Shown piece by piece: positions 44,601-55,915 of a DNA stretch of 64,000 nucleotides. This DNA is from Clarkia xantiana subsp. parviflora. Its lineage: Eukaryota > Streptophyta > Magnoliopsida > Myrtales > Onagraceae. The notes under the pieces are model-generated. The model saw nothing but the letters and a program-made list of their open reading frames with translations. It made no database searches and was not told the DNA's origin. The stretch's first letter is position 1; every line of letters begins with the position of its first letter. The stretch covers positions 44,507,452 through 44,571,451 of the forward strand of contig JAPTYO010000002.1 in assembly GCA_036873135.1 (NCBI GenBank). Reading direction: 5' to 3'. A program made the position numbers and the translations under genes.

Positions 44601-47217
44601 TCAACCGTCCTTCGCAAGGGGGGGATCCTCCTCTCTAATAGGAACTCGTGAAGGGACGATGACCATGGCAACTCGACCAACCTTTGTCTTAGAGGAACTG
44701 TCGTCCACAGCTCGACCAGATGTAACCTTCGTACGCTCCATTCGCCTAGCAAGACGGGCAATGACATCCACAGCAAATTGGGCATACTCACCGAGCTGGT
44801 CGAAGGGGAAGGAAGGACAGAGAACATGGATCTTCTCAACCATGTTCACACCAAAAGTATTCATAACACGCTGACAGTGCCTCTCGGCATGGGTGGCAAA
44901 CTTCTTAGAGGCTATGAAGTCCTGAACAGCATCAACCTTGTCTTTCTCAATACCAAGAGCCTCACCCTCTTTTAGACCAGACAGCCTACCCTCCTCACGG
45001 GCATCCCCGAGTGCCTCCCTCATCTTCAACTCCGCAAGCAAAACATCATCGGCTCGGCCAACACGAGCGTCGGCGAGCACCTGTTGGAGAAGAGTCAAAC
45101 CATTAACAAGAGTAACCTCCGACACCCAAAGCTCCTCATTCTCCTCACAGAATCGTTCCTCAGTAACATTCAGGGTAGACTCAAGAACCTCCTGTGTAGA
45201 CTCAAGTGTCGAAACCATCTCCCGAAGCATGTCGCGCTCCCGACCAATGTTAACCAGGTGGGAACCGAGGTTAACAACAGAAGATATGCCCTGGAAAATA
45301 AAAAGGATCGGTACGAGAAGAAAATAAAGGAGGGAACGCGCAATATAAGTACTCACAGGGGCAAACTGGGACAAAGCAGCTTTCACGCGATGGTGGATCC
45401 CCTCAAGATCTGCAGGAGGAAGTGATCGATCAGCAGGAGGAATGATGGAATTCATCATAGGAATCGCCACCTCCGGGATAGAAAGAGAAGCATATACGTC
45501 ATAAGGCTGTCGATCAGCAGTCTGAAAAGGTAACCAGGAATCTCCCCTAACATCGCCCCCGACGGGACGGATAAGGTCCTCGGGAAAGATGAGGGGCAGC
45601 TTCACTCTACCTAAAAAGAATATATAAGGAGCAATAAAGGTGAGATAAACGTACACATATAGAATAACAATTTTAGTACGTACTTGGGACAGGAATCCTG
45701 TTGTCAGACGAACCCCTAGGGGGAGAGACTGGGCGAGGAGAGAAGGTCCCGTCAGTATCACCAGAGGCCTCTTCATGCCTTGGAAGAACAAGAGAATCAT
45801 CAATGATATCCTCAACAGGAACCTCTCCCTCTTTATGACAAGAGGAGGACCGGGAGGGAGGAAGCCGCGAATCCACCTTCTGGGCTTTAGGAGCAGGGGC
45901 CTCCACCTCCAGAGCAGATCTCTTAGATCTAATCTTGGCCAAGATCTCCACGACAGAGATAGAAGGAGACATCCCTGAAATTCAACAAAACACGGGTAAG
46001 TGCAAAACAGGAAAAGTAGAAAGAAAAATAAAAGAGAACATCACCAACACCGTACCCGAGGAAGGCTTCACCGCCCCAGACGACAGTGATATAGTAGCAG
46101 GAAGATCAGTCACAGGAAAAGGAACAGGAGAGACAATCGAGACCTCCCTCTCCGAGCGGACCTCCTCCCCAACATCATCTTCCTCCTGAAACAGGGAAGG
46201 CTGATATTGAAACCAACCTCAAGACAAAGCAAAAGTTACAACTATCAAGAATTCAAAATTGCATACCAGACGGGAAGCGGGAGGTGTCGTTTTAATTCCA
46301 CTGGCGCATAACACCTCCTCCGAGTAACGACACATGGACTCAAAGGACCTCGTCGTATTCCCAATGTATATCAGCTTCAAAGCTTGCCTCTCGGTAATAG
46401 AAAGCTCAGAAAACTCAGGACGCTCGTCCTTCCGGAGGGGAGAATCCAGAGACCAAGGAACATCATGGCCCTCAACAAAGAAGTAATACTTCTCCCAGTG
46501 GCCGCTACCACTCTAAAAGGCAAGGACAAACCGATGCTTGTTGTCCAACTTAACCTTGCCCAAACCCGAAAATCCCTTTTGATTCAATAGAGGATACCGA
46601 ATAACAAGGGAATGGAACCTCGTCTCACCACCATTCTGGATGCGATAAAAGCATCGAAAGAGACGGAGAGAGTAAGCCCATGATTGACGATGGCATAACA
46701 CCCGAAACCCAACCCAGGCACGAATGGCGGAGGGCGCAAGACTAAGGGAAGAAATGCGATAATACTTGCAGAGCTCTAGAAGCTCGCCACAGAAAGGGAA
46801 GCGTAACCCCGCCTTAATCTGATGAATATACCCAACAGACATCCCATCCGGAGGAAGGGTAACGGGGCTGATACGACAACGATACGACATGGCGAAAGGA
46901 AAAAACAAGGTCTCCAAGCAAAACAATTCCGCAAACTTGGAATATACAAGGTAGTAGTCCCTACCCAACAAGTTCGGCGAATAAACTTCAAAGGGGAAAA
47001 CAGGGTCACGAAGGAAAGCCAACTCATCCTCAAGGATGGGTTGCAGCTCGACTTCCATATCTGACTCAGAATCGGACGCCTCCGGGACATAAGTAATGCT
47101 CAAATCAGGCCGAGGAAACCGCTTGCCCATAAAATATTCTTCATGCGGGTACCGGACTATAGGGGCTTTAGAAGCAATAATTGTACGGACGGCTCTAGAA
47201 GAAGAAGGCTTACTCAT
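44601..47217 (-). pseudogene. Antisense Transposase_28 / coiled-coil gene of element E
   Basis: The start at 47217 gives MSKPSSSRAV.... An acidic segment (SDSESDMEVELQP) precedes the Transposase_28 domain (AFCLETLFFPFAMSY is approximate; clear core IRAWVGFRVLCHRQSWAYS). TAG at 46513-46515 interrupts; the same frame resumes (SGSGHWEKYYFF) and continues to a GT donor near 46270. Later exons: linker (VEILAKIRSKRSALEVEA, SRSSSCHKEGEVPVEDI) near 45720-45970, a small domain (PLIFPEDLIRPVGGDV) near 45370-45610, and a long coiled coil with an acidic end, 44601-45295, TGA/TAG-terminated at 44601. Exon order matches C. The single in-frame stop, shared with D, is the only obvious lesion. Function unknown. 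Confidence 0.83.
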
Positions 47218-47519
47218 TTTCGAAGCTGGAACCGAGCAAAAGTCTTTAGCACGACGGAGAATCCAAAAACACACACCTGGCAAGAAGAAAGGAAAAACAA
47301 CAATCCATCAGGAAAAAGAATCGATACTTCGTAGAAAAACAATGATCCATCATGACACCATGTAAATTCATCAAGACCAACCTACACAAGGGTACGGCCT
47401 AAAGTGCATAAAGATCAAACACCTACTACAGGGGCAAAAGACACATTGATGGACGATACTACTTGACAAAGGGAGGTACGACGATGGACAAAGCATGAAA
47501 AGCACCTCTAGAAGGGAAC
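47218..47519. other. Upstream region of E antisense gene, left of Copia G
   Basis: Leader of the minus-strand gene. 47390-47470 matches, reversed, about 3040-3120 of D. GGAAC (47515-47519) is the left TSD of G. Confidence 0.55.
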
Positions 47520-47705
47520 TATAGAAGTGTATCCCACACTCTATGCATGCACCTAACCACACAATGCATACACACTAGACTATGTATGCACCTGGTTCAT
47601 AGTCGATTGTATAGCCTTAGTTGGTGATCCTAGTTTTGCCTAGTATATATATTGTAACACTTGCTTTGTAATACCTAGTTGATTAATGAAGCATTCTCAT
47701 TCATA
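47520..47705 (+). repeat. 5' LTR of element G
   Basis: 186 bp; a TATATATA stretch lies near 47645. Confidence 0.92.
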
Positions 47706-47717
47706 TGGTATCAGAGC
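47706..47717 (+). other. Primer-binding site of element G
   Basis: TGGTATCAGAGC, the standard initiator tRNA-Met site, immediately after the LTR; this supports placing the LTR end at ...CATA. Confidence 0.93.
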
Positions 47718-48467
47718 ACAAGGACATTCATAGCGGCGTATGCAATAGACCAAGGAACTTGAAGTTTTTCCCTATTTGCTTCAATCTGCCAGCCTAGTCT
47801 TGTGTGGATTTACCTCATTACGCTTCAGGATTCATCAACTCAGCTTGAATTCTCACTTTACATTCAACAATGAACTCTTAGTAAGTCTCATTTCATGCTC
47901 ATCCACGCACACAAGGAACTGAGGACAGTGCTAGTATTGCTCATAGGCCATAGCACTTGATTTGCCTTGTTCTACTTGTTCTAGCTCAGATTGAGCTATT
48001 TGCGTGCTTGATTTTGGTATTCCCTGAAGTGTGTGTCATTCCTCTAGTATCTTTGATGGATTCTGAGATTGTTTGAACTAGTCTCATTGATTATAACACT
48101 TGGATATTACCCGTTTGGTGGATTACTTCATCCTTACTCGGCTGAGTGACTATTGTGAGTTCTTGGGTATTCTTCAGCATATTCTTTGATTCTATTGAAG
48201 AATTTCGTGCTTCCATTAATGGAGAACTGGTTATTATCAAGTTTTTGATGATTGTCAATCATGGGTTTTGCTCATTTTGATGCGTAGTGGTACGGATTGT
48301 ACTATCTACTAGCTGGATTTGTCATATTCTTAACAGATTTGGTGTGCCAGTCTTATCTATATCATCAGCTATTTCCGTGGGGTTTCTTTACCATTTCTCC
48401 TAGTGATCTCTTGGAATCAAGTTCATATCTCTTTCAACAAGCTCATTTTCCTTGACTGACTTGCAAA
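47718..48467 (+). other. Untranslated leader of element G
   Basis: 750 bp between primer-binding site and gag ATG; T-rich, without a supported gene. Long leaders are usual in Copia elements. Confidence 0.6.
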
Positions 48468-50090
48468 ATGGCTCATGAATCCAATGTGGATGATCCTCTC
48501 TACATACACCCATCTGACACCACTGGCCATATGCTCATACCTTTTCAGCTGCAGGGTACCTCCAACTATCATGTTTGGAGTACCTCAATCAAGGAAGGCT
48601 TGTTAGTGAAGAATAAATTGGGCTTCATTGATGGCACATTCACAAGAACAAGTGTTGGTGTGGCAGACAGGGTGAAATGGGATAGGGCCAATGCAATAGT
48701 CAAGGATTGGTTGAGGAATTGTGTAGCCAAGGACTTGGTCACTAGTTTGATCTATAATCCCACTGCTTCTTCCATTTGGGATGACCTTAAGGAAATGTTT
48801 GACAAGGTGGATGGTACTCAAATCTTCCAACTGACCAGGGAGATCTACCAAACATCTCAAGGAGTTCTATCCATCACTGAATACTTTGCAAAGATGAAAC
48901 AACTTTGGGATGCTCTTGCTTCAGTTGATGAATTGAATCTTCAATGTGCTGGAGACATTGCTATTGTCAATGAACACAAGGAGAAGCAAAAGTTAATGGC
49001 CTTTCTCTTAGGACTAAATGAGTCTTATGGACACATTAGGAGTAGCTTGCTCATGAGGCAACCACTTCCATCTCTTAGCATTGCCTTCTCTGTTTTAGTA
49101 CAAGAAGAAAGTCAAAGGACCATTTCTGGTTCTATTGGAGATGTGGGTGAGGCAACTGCCTTATACACAAGAAACAATCCAACTTATGGTGGAAGAGGTA
49201 ATGGAAGAGGCTATGGAAGAGGAAGAAGCTATGGAAGAGGCAATGGCAATGCCAATGGCAGGGGCAGAGGCATTCCAAATGGTCCCAATGAGAGACCTCC
49301 CCCTCCTATATGCACCTATTGTGGAAAGAGAGGCCATATAGAGGATCAATGTTATAGCAAGCATGGATATCCACAAGGTCATCCAATGTACAACCCAAAT
49401 GCTCCTAAGAGGAATTGGAACTCAGCCAACATTGTTGAAGATGGTGGAAGCTCAAGTGCCATTGAGCATGTAGCAGCCAAGGACAAGAGAATTTTTCATG
49501 GCACAGCCAACAAGAGGATCCAACATGTAGCTGCTCATGATGATTACTTTGAGCATTCACCTTTGAGCTTTGAAGATGTTGAACAAGCTCATGTCAATAT
49601 GGCAGGTATATCTAGTGACCCTATGATTTGGATAGTTGACTCAGGGGCAACTAATCACATCACACATCAAATTGAGTGGTTATTTGATTTGAAGAAGTGT
49701 GACTCTGATCATCAATATGTTCATTTACCAAATGGTCACAAATGCAAAGTAACTCATATTGGTTCTTGCTCTTTCTCAAGTGGATTCACTCTGACCAACA
49801 TCTTATTGGTCCCTGATTTCAAATTCAATTTGATCTCAGTTTCTAGGCTTCCTAGCCAATTGAATTGTAAGGTGATCTTTACTTCTGATCATGTGTTACT
49901 CCGGGGCCAGAGTGGCAAGTCCATGGTGATTGGGGAATGGAATAGAGGACTTTACACCTTGAAGGATGTGGTGCCTTCAAGCTCAAGGAAGATTGCAGCC
50001 ACTTGCTTGGGGAATAAGGAAGAGGTGTTGAGATGGCATAGGCGTTTGGGCCATGTCTCTGAGACTTACCTCAACCATTTAGATTTTTGA
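48468..50090 (+). CDS. gag: Element G gag, protease and start of integrase
   Basis: Open for 540 residues. The N-terminus (PLYIHPSDTTGHMLIPFQL, NKLGFIDGTF) is the usual Copia gag start, followed by the UBN2-type gag domain to about residue 215. A Gly/Arg-rich stretch (about 240-275) precedes a CCHC knuckle CTYCGKRGHIEDQC (about 283-296). Protease active site is WIVDSGATNHIT (Asp near 390). The GAG-pre-integrase segment LRWHRRLGHVSETYL is near the end. The frame closes at 50090 through a frameshift in a T run, and the next segment continues in another frame. The original product is one polyprotein. Confidence 0.93.
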   Translation: MAHESNVDDPLYIHPSDTTGHMLIPFQLQGTSNYHVWSTSIKEGLLVKNKLGFIDGTFTRTSVGVADRVKWDRANAIVKDWLRNCVAKDLVTSLIYNPTASSIWDDLKEMFDKVDGTQIFQLTREIYQTSQGVLSITEYFAKMKQLWDALASVDELNLQCAGDIAIVNEHKEKQKLMAFLLGLNESYGHIRSSLLMRQPLPSLSIAFSVLVQEESQRTISGSIGDVGEATALYTRNNPTYGGRGNGRGYGRGRSYGRGNGNANGRGRGIPNGPNERPPPPICTYCGKRGHIEDQCYSKHGYPQGHPMYNPNAPKRNWNSANIVEDGGSSSAIEHVAAKDKRIFHGTANKRIQHVAAHDDYFEHSPLSFEDVEQAHVNMAGISSDPMIWIVDSGATNHITHQIEWLFDLKKCDSDHQYVHLPNGHKCKVTHIGSCSFSSGFTLTNILLVPDFKFNLISVSRLPSQLNCKVIFTSDHVLLRGQSGKSMVIGEWNRGLYTLKDVVPSSSRKIAATCLGNKEEVLRWHRRLGHVSETYLNHLDF

Positions 50091-51406
50091 ATTTGAATAA
50101 ATCTTATGGTTGTATCAAACAATGCACAATTTGCCCTCTTGCCAAGCAATCTAGATTTTCATTTCCAATAAGTGACTCTATTGCTTCTAAGCCTTTTGAT
50201 CTTATTCACATGGACTTATGGGGTCCTTACAAAGTGCCAACCTTCAAGGGCAATCAATACTTCTTGACAATAGTAGATGATTGTTCAAGAGCAACTTGGG
50301 TGTACTTAATGAAGTTCAAGAGTGACACTTTCTTGCACATCAAGAACTACCTACTCATGGTGAAGAATCAGTTTGGCACTATGGTTAAGACCTTAAGGAG
50401 TGACAATGGCACTGAGTTCACTAACTTAGTATGCAAGGAGTTGCTTCTCCAATTTGGCACCCATCACCAAACTAGTTGTGTGCACACACCACAACAAAAT
50501 GGAAGAGTGGAACGCAAGCATAGAGACATCCTAAACATTGCTAGAGCAATTAGGTTTCAAGCATCAATGCCTTTGAGACACTGGGGATATTGCATTCTAA
50601 ATGCTTGTTACATACTCAATAGGCTACCATCCTCTATCTTGAAGTTCAAGTCACCTATGGAAGTGTTATATGGGAAAGTGCCTTCTCTTCAACATTTAAG
50701 AGTTATTGGTTGTCTTTGCTTCACAACAAAGCTAAACAACCATGACAAGTTTGGTCCAAGAGCTGAACCATGCATACTTATGGGGTACTCCACTTCACAA
50801 AAAGGATACCTTGTAATGAATATTTCTGATTCAGTCTTTCATGTTTCAAGAGATGTACTCTTCCATGAAGATATCTTTCCATTTGCCATGTCCAAAGAGG
50901 CCCTAAAAGCCTTAATACCTTCTTGCTTTGCACCCAAGCCATCTATGCTTGACTCTTCACCAGAGTTGCCAATGCTCCTTGATGAACTTACTTCAAGCCA
51001 TGCTCCCATTATTGAGCCTAATGTTTCTTCACAACCTCCCCAATCAATAGAAGAAGAGGTAGTTCCATTACAAGGAGCTGGAAGTGCATCACCACAACAA
51101 AATGAATCACCTCAACAAAGTTCTTCTCCTCAACCTCCCCAACCAACAGAGGAAGTGGTAGAGGAAGTCCCACAACCTCCTTCCATAAGAAGGAGCCTCA
51201 GACTTGCCCAAAGAAACTCTCCACAAATAAGGAGGAGTGCAAGGCTTGCTGCTCTTCAAAACAAGCCTAGTTCCAATGCCACTTTTGGAATGGAAAGATA
51301 TATATCTTATGATACTCTAGGCCCCCAATTCAAATGTTTCTTGACTGCCATTGACAAGATTAAAGAACCAAGAACTTACAAGCAAGCCATCAAAGATCCA
51401 AACTGA
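50087..51406 (+). pseudogene. int: Element G integrase and start of RT region
   Basis: Zinc-binding cysteines CTICPLAKQ, core with MDLWGPY, VDDCSRATW (Asp), SDNGTEF (Asp) and PQQNGRVERKH (Glu): the D,D,E triad is complete. A Gln/Pro/Ser-rich linker with two LRLAQRN-like motifs follows. The frame ends at TGA 51404-51406 where homologues have Trp, then continues in the same frame at 51410. ATG at 50087 is not a biological start. Confidence 0.92.
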
Positions 51407-51409
51407 ATT

Positions 51410-52972
51410 ATGGCTATGAAAGAGGAGATACAAGCTCTCCAAGACAACAACACATGGCAGATAGTAGACCTACCTCAAGGAAAATCCTCAATTGGTTGCA
51501 AATGGGTCTTCAAAATCAAGTACAACTCTGATGGATCTATTGAAAGATACAAGGCAAGATTGGTTGCCAAAGGATTCAATCAGGTGGAAGGTACTGATTT
51601 CAATGAGACATTCTCACCTGTAGTTAAGATGGACACTGTGAGGATTGTCTTGGCATTGGCAGCTGCCAAATCATGGGGATTGTATCACATGGATGTAAAC
51701 AATGCATTTCTCCAAGGTGATCTATCTGAGGAAGTTTATATGGACATTCCTCAAGGATTTGATCCATCTAGGTCCATTGAAGCATTCCCCAAGAGAGTAT
51801 GCAAGCTCAACAAGTCTTTATATGGGCTCAAACAAGCATCAAGGCAATGGAACATCAAGCTCACCCAAACATTATTGAAGACTGGCTACAAGCAACGTGC
51901 CTCAGATCATTCCTTGTTTAGCAAGATACAAGGCAATGACAAGGTGTTCATTCTCATCTATGCTGATGATCTCCTAATCACTGGTTCAAATGCCAAGTTG
52001 ATCAATCAATTGAAGTGCACACTCCAAACACACTTCAAATTAAAGGATTTGGGAGACTTGAGATATTTTTTAGGCTTGGAAGTTGCAAGATCAACACAAG
52101 GCCTTGTCATCAATCAAAGGAAGTATGCTATGGAGCTTATAGAGGATGCAGGCTAGGGAGCTGCTAGGCCAGCTGAAACTCCAATGGAATTCAACATCAA
52201 GCTCACCACACATGAGTATGACAAAGCCACCAACTTCAATCCTGATGACATACTCTTGGAAGATGCCACTTCTTATAGAAGGGTCATTGGTAAATTGCTA
52301 TATCTTACCATGACAAGACCAGACATAAGCTTTTCAGTTGAAAGGCTTAGTCAATTTGTGGACAAGCCCAAGAAGTCCCATTATGAAGCAGCAATGAGGG
52401 TTGTTAGATACATCAAGGGAACTCCAGGTCAAGGTTTGATCTATCCCTCCAACAATTCTCTCAAGTTGAGTATCTTTTGTGACTCAGATTGGGGAGCCTG
52501 CCCTTTCAGTAGAAAATCAGTGAGTGCATATTGTGTGAAGCTTGGATCAGCTATGATAGGATGGAAGGTCAAGAAACAGGACACCATTTCCCTTTCAAGT
52601 GCTGAAGCTGAATATAGATGCTTGAGGGTTGCCATTCAAGAAGCACTTTGGGTGAACAGAATCCTCAAGGAACTTGGATTGCAAGTTACCTTACCAATCC
52701 CAATCCACACAGATAGTGAGGCAGCCTTAAAGATTGCCAAAAACCCCATGTTCCATGAGCGCACCAAGCATATTGAACTTGACTGCCACTTCACAAGACA
52801 CCATATCAACTCGGGGATGATTGGTGTCTATCATATTTCTTCAAAAGTTCAAATGGCTGACTTACTCACCAAGGCATTAGTTAAGAATCAACATCTTGCC
52901 TTATTAAAGCTCTATGGGATCAAGGATGTGTTTCATGAAGGAAAAGAAGAAGAAAAGGATGGGAGAATATAG
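51410..52972 (+). pseudogene. pol: Element G reverse transcriptase and RNase H
   Basis: Same frame as the integrase segment. Begins at the canonical Copia RT start (CKWVFKIKYNSDGSIERYKARLVAKG split across motifs), then MDVNNAFLQGDL, LYGLKQASRQW and the catalytic YADDLLIT near 51958-51981. TAG at 52154-52156 interrupts. RNase H follows: CDSDWGACP, SLSSAEAEYRCL, HTDSEAALKIAKN, KHIELDCHF. The stop at 52970-52972 lies just inside the 3' LTR. Apart from two stops and one frameshift, the polyprotein is complete. Confidence 0.93.
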
Positions 52973-53153
52973 AAGTGTATTCCACACTCTATGCATGCAC
53001 CTAACCACACAATGCATACACACTAGACTATGTATGCACCTGGTTCATAGTTGATTGTATAGCCTTAGTTGGTGATCCTAGTTTTGCCTAGTATATATAT
53101 TGTAACACTTGATTTGTAATACCTAGTTGATTAATGAAGCATTCTCATTCATA
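52968..53153 (+). repeat. 3' LTR of element G
   Basis: 186 bp, preceded by a purine tract (AAGAAGAAAAGGATGGGAGA). Differs from the 5' LTR at three sites. Confidence 0.92.
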
Positions 53154-53158
53154 GGAAC

Positions 53159-54369
53159 AAACACCATCACCCCAACATTGCTTAAGGAAATTAAAGGAAG
53201 GAACTACACCCCAACATAAGAGCATATATCATCTACTCAAAGAGGGGACCTAGGAATGGTACCAAGGAAACCAAACACCAAACACCTACCAAGTTCCTAA
53301 AGGGACAATATCTATACAACACTCACCTCAAAATTCCCAAGCTCAACAACAAAAGCAATCATCCACTTCAAATCAAGAGCAAATAATGGAGCAACTCAAA
53401 TATCTATGGTAAGGCATTAACTTTTATAGTGATCAATGGAGGGTACATAAACAAGGGGGCAAAAAGGGCAAACCTGAAAAAACAAAGCCAAAATCAACAA
53501 AACCGAGTCGACTCACCCGGTCAAGAGAACACCACCAGAGAGGAATCCCGCCCGGCCACCAGAAGCCACGCCCAAGGCCAACCTCGCCGCAGCACCGCCG
53601 TCGTTCGCCTCCGGCGTCCACAGCTCTGCCCGGCGTTCCTTCCCCCGAGCCGCCCGTCGGCCGACGCCCCACCCCCGAGCCGCCCGTCGCCCGACGGCCC
53701 ACCCCCGGCTCCCGTCGCCTGTTGCCGGCGAACTACCACCCCCTAGTGCCCAACCCACAAATTTAAATGCAAATCCCACCCCAAATCAAACCTAGCTAAG
53801 CTCCATGTGAAGTGTGGTGACAAAATTGGAAGTTTGGGAGGAGAGATTGAAAATGGAGGAGAAGATGAAAACCTAGGTTGAAGAAGACGAAGATGCTCTT
53901 GAAAATAAAGGAGAAAGGAAAGTGCTTGGGAAAAATGAAGTAAAATCCAAATATATAAATTTTAAGGTGTACATTATGGATTTTTTTCTAAAAACTCCAC
54001 CAAAGGAGACACGAACAAAGGGACACAGTCCGAAGGATAGATAAAACGAGACCAAGGCTCGTAATTCTTACCCTCATAAGAACACTATTACGTTAACTTG
54101 CTTAAATTATATTACAAGCATTTTTTCATCTATATATTATTATCCTTTGAAACAGGGGGCATAGAAATAGAATCATATCTCGAGCGCTCAATAAAGGCCG
54201 GGATCACCAAAACCTTCTCAAAGAAAAGGAAGGGCAAAATCACAACGCATCCTGGGAACTCGACAGAGGTCGGGACCTTCACTAAGGTACGTCACCCTAC
54301 CCGCTTGGGTGATACTCCGCTAAAAATATAGTCAAGAAAAGCAAAGTCATTCCCTGACTCGGGGGAAAA
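53159..54369 (-). promoter_or_regulatory. Leader region of E antisense gene, right of Copia G
   Basis: A GC-rich, CpG-rich block (53510-53760) with repeated CCGCCCGTCGGCCGACG-like words, then an AG-rich stretch (53820-53960). A polypurine tract (GGGGGAAAA) ends at 54369. The proline-rich frame 53429-53746 follows from composition and is not accepted as a gene. The layout parallels C 22720-24339. Confidence 0.5.
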
Positions 54370-55046
54370 TGGTGGATATACGCCCAAGCCTTCACCAATT
54401 GGGCCCAATTGGTGGGCCCAAAAAGTATCCCGAGTGTTAAAACCCACTCGAGAGGACCCTGGGTGAAAAAACCACCCGGGAGCCGAGCAAGGTCCCCCTT
54501 GCTCGGACACCCGAGCAAGGCCCTAGGGGTACCCCTTCGGGTACCCCCATCCGTCCTGACAAGTCCCTCTCGTCCGGACCCCCACCACGGACGATATTTC
54601 GCCCGAGGCTTACCCTTGAAGGGCTACACACCAACACTTAACTATATTGAACTTACCTACGGTCGAACCAAGGTCAAAGGCAACTTATTTACGGTCAAGC
54701 GCAACCTATAATTACGAACCCGCCACGGCCGGACCAGAGAACCACTGGAACCGGGGCGGTTCGATAGAAACTCTATAAATAGAGAGCTCATCCCCTCATT
54801 TGAAGGTATTCACTCTCTCTCTAAGCTCACCCTCTCTCTAGAATCTCTCACTAACTTAAGCATCAGAGTGGGCTTACCGGGAACCCCCCGGTGCCCCTTT
54901 TGCAGGGAAGCAAGGAGAAGATCGAGAAGGAGAAGCCCACTAAGGAGAAATATCAGGAAGAAGAAGCCTAGGAAGAAGAAGCCCACCCATGAAGAAGAAG
55001 CCCACCAAAGGAAAAGAAGCCCACGACGAACAATCTTGGGAAAACA
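54370..55046 (+). repeat. 3' LTR of element E
   Basis: 677 bp, TGGTGGATATACGCC... to ...TTGGGAAAACA; TATAAATA at 54774-54781. TSD TAAGG follows (55047-55051). Confidence 0.92.
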
Positions 55047-55915
55047 TAAGGGTTGTTCTGTGGATCTTCCCCTTATCATATTTCAGAGTTGTCCTTTTGG
55101 ATCTTCCCCATTTTGGTTGGAAGGGTGGCCATGTGGGTCTTATGTCCCTTTTCGGTTGTAAGGGTTGTCCTTATAGATCTTCTTCTTTCCATATGTAAGT
55201 GTTGTCCTGTGGATCTTCCCATTATCATATTTCAGAGTTGTCTTTGTGGATCTTCCCCTTTTCTGTTGGAAGGTTGGCCCTGTGGGTCTTATGTACCTTT
55301 TCGGTTGTAAAGGTTGTCCTTATAGATCTTCCTCTTTCCATATGTAAGGGTTGTCCTGTGGATCTTCCCATTATCATATTTTAGAGTTGTCTTTGTGGAT
55401 CTTCCCCTTTTCGGTTGGAAGGGTGGCCCCGTGGGTCTGATGTACCTTTTCGGTTGTAAAGGTTGTCCTTATAGATCTTCCTCTTTCCATATGTAAGGGT
55501 TGTCCTATGGGTCTTCCCCTTATCATTTTTCAAAGTTGTCTTTTTGGATCATCCCCTTTTCGGTTGGAACGGTGGCCCTGTGGGTCTTATGCCCCTTTTC
55601 GGTTGTAAGGGTTGTCCTTATAGATCTTCCTCTTTCCATATGTAAGGGTTGTCATGTGGATCTTCCCCTTATCATATTTCAGAGTTGTCTTTGTGGATCT
55701 TCCCCTTTTCGGTTGGAAGGGTGGCCCTGTGGCTCTTATGTCCCTTTTCGATTGTAAAGGTTGTACTTATAGATCTTCCTCTTTCAATATGTTAGGGTTG
55801 TCATGTGGATCTTCCCCTTATCATATTTCAGAGTTGTCTTTTTGGATCTTCCCATTTTCAGTTGGAAGGGTGGCCCTGTGGGTCTTATGTCCCTTTTCGG
55901 TTGTAGATGACGCCT
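55047..55915. repeat. 149-bp tandem array of element D, right part
   Basis: About six more units in the same register and strand as 35346-36163; separated from them only by E. Confidence 0.93.

Larger units (their letters stand above)
47520..53153 (+). mobile_element. Element G: Ty1/copia retrotransposon with TA...TA termini
   Basis: 186-bp LTRs (47520-47705 and 52968-53153) with three differences, TSD GGAAC (47515-47519 and 53154-53158), an initiator-Met primer-binding site directly after the LTR, one polyprotein with one frameshift and two stops, and a purine tract before the 3' LTR. LTR ends read TATAGAAG...CATTCATA, not TG...CA. Order gag-PR-IN-RT-RNase H defines Copia. Inserted in E upstream of its antisense gene. 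Confidence 0.95.
36164..55046 (+). mobile_element. Element E: non-autonomous Tat-type LTR element (with F and G inside)
   Basis: 5' LTR 36164-39981 (split by F), primer-binding site, decayed gag-PR-gag' (40035-43341), 149-bp-type repeats, antisense Transposase_28 gene (minus, 44601-47217), Copia G, GC-rich leader, 3' LTR 54370-55046. TSD TAAGG at both ends. Same family as D, opposite strand. It has no RT or integrase of its own. Confidence 0.93.

Noticed and set aside
47706..47717. Possible tRNA gene fragment
   Set aside because: Only a 12-base primer-binding site; no cloverleaf around it.
53429..53746. Proline-rich 105-residue frame
   Set aside because: Same reason; tandem GC words explain it.
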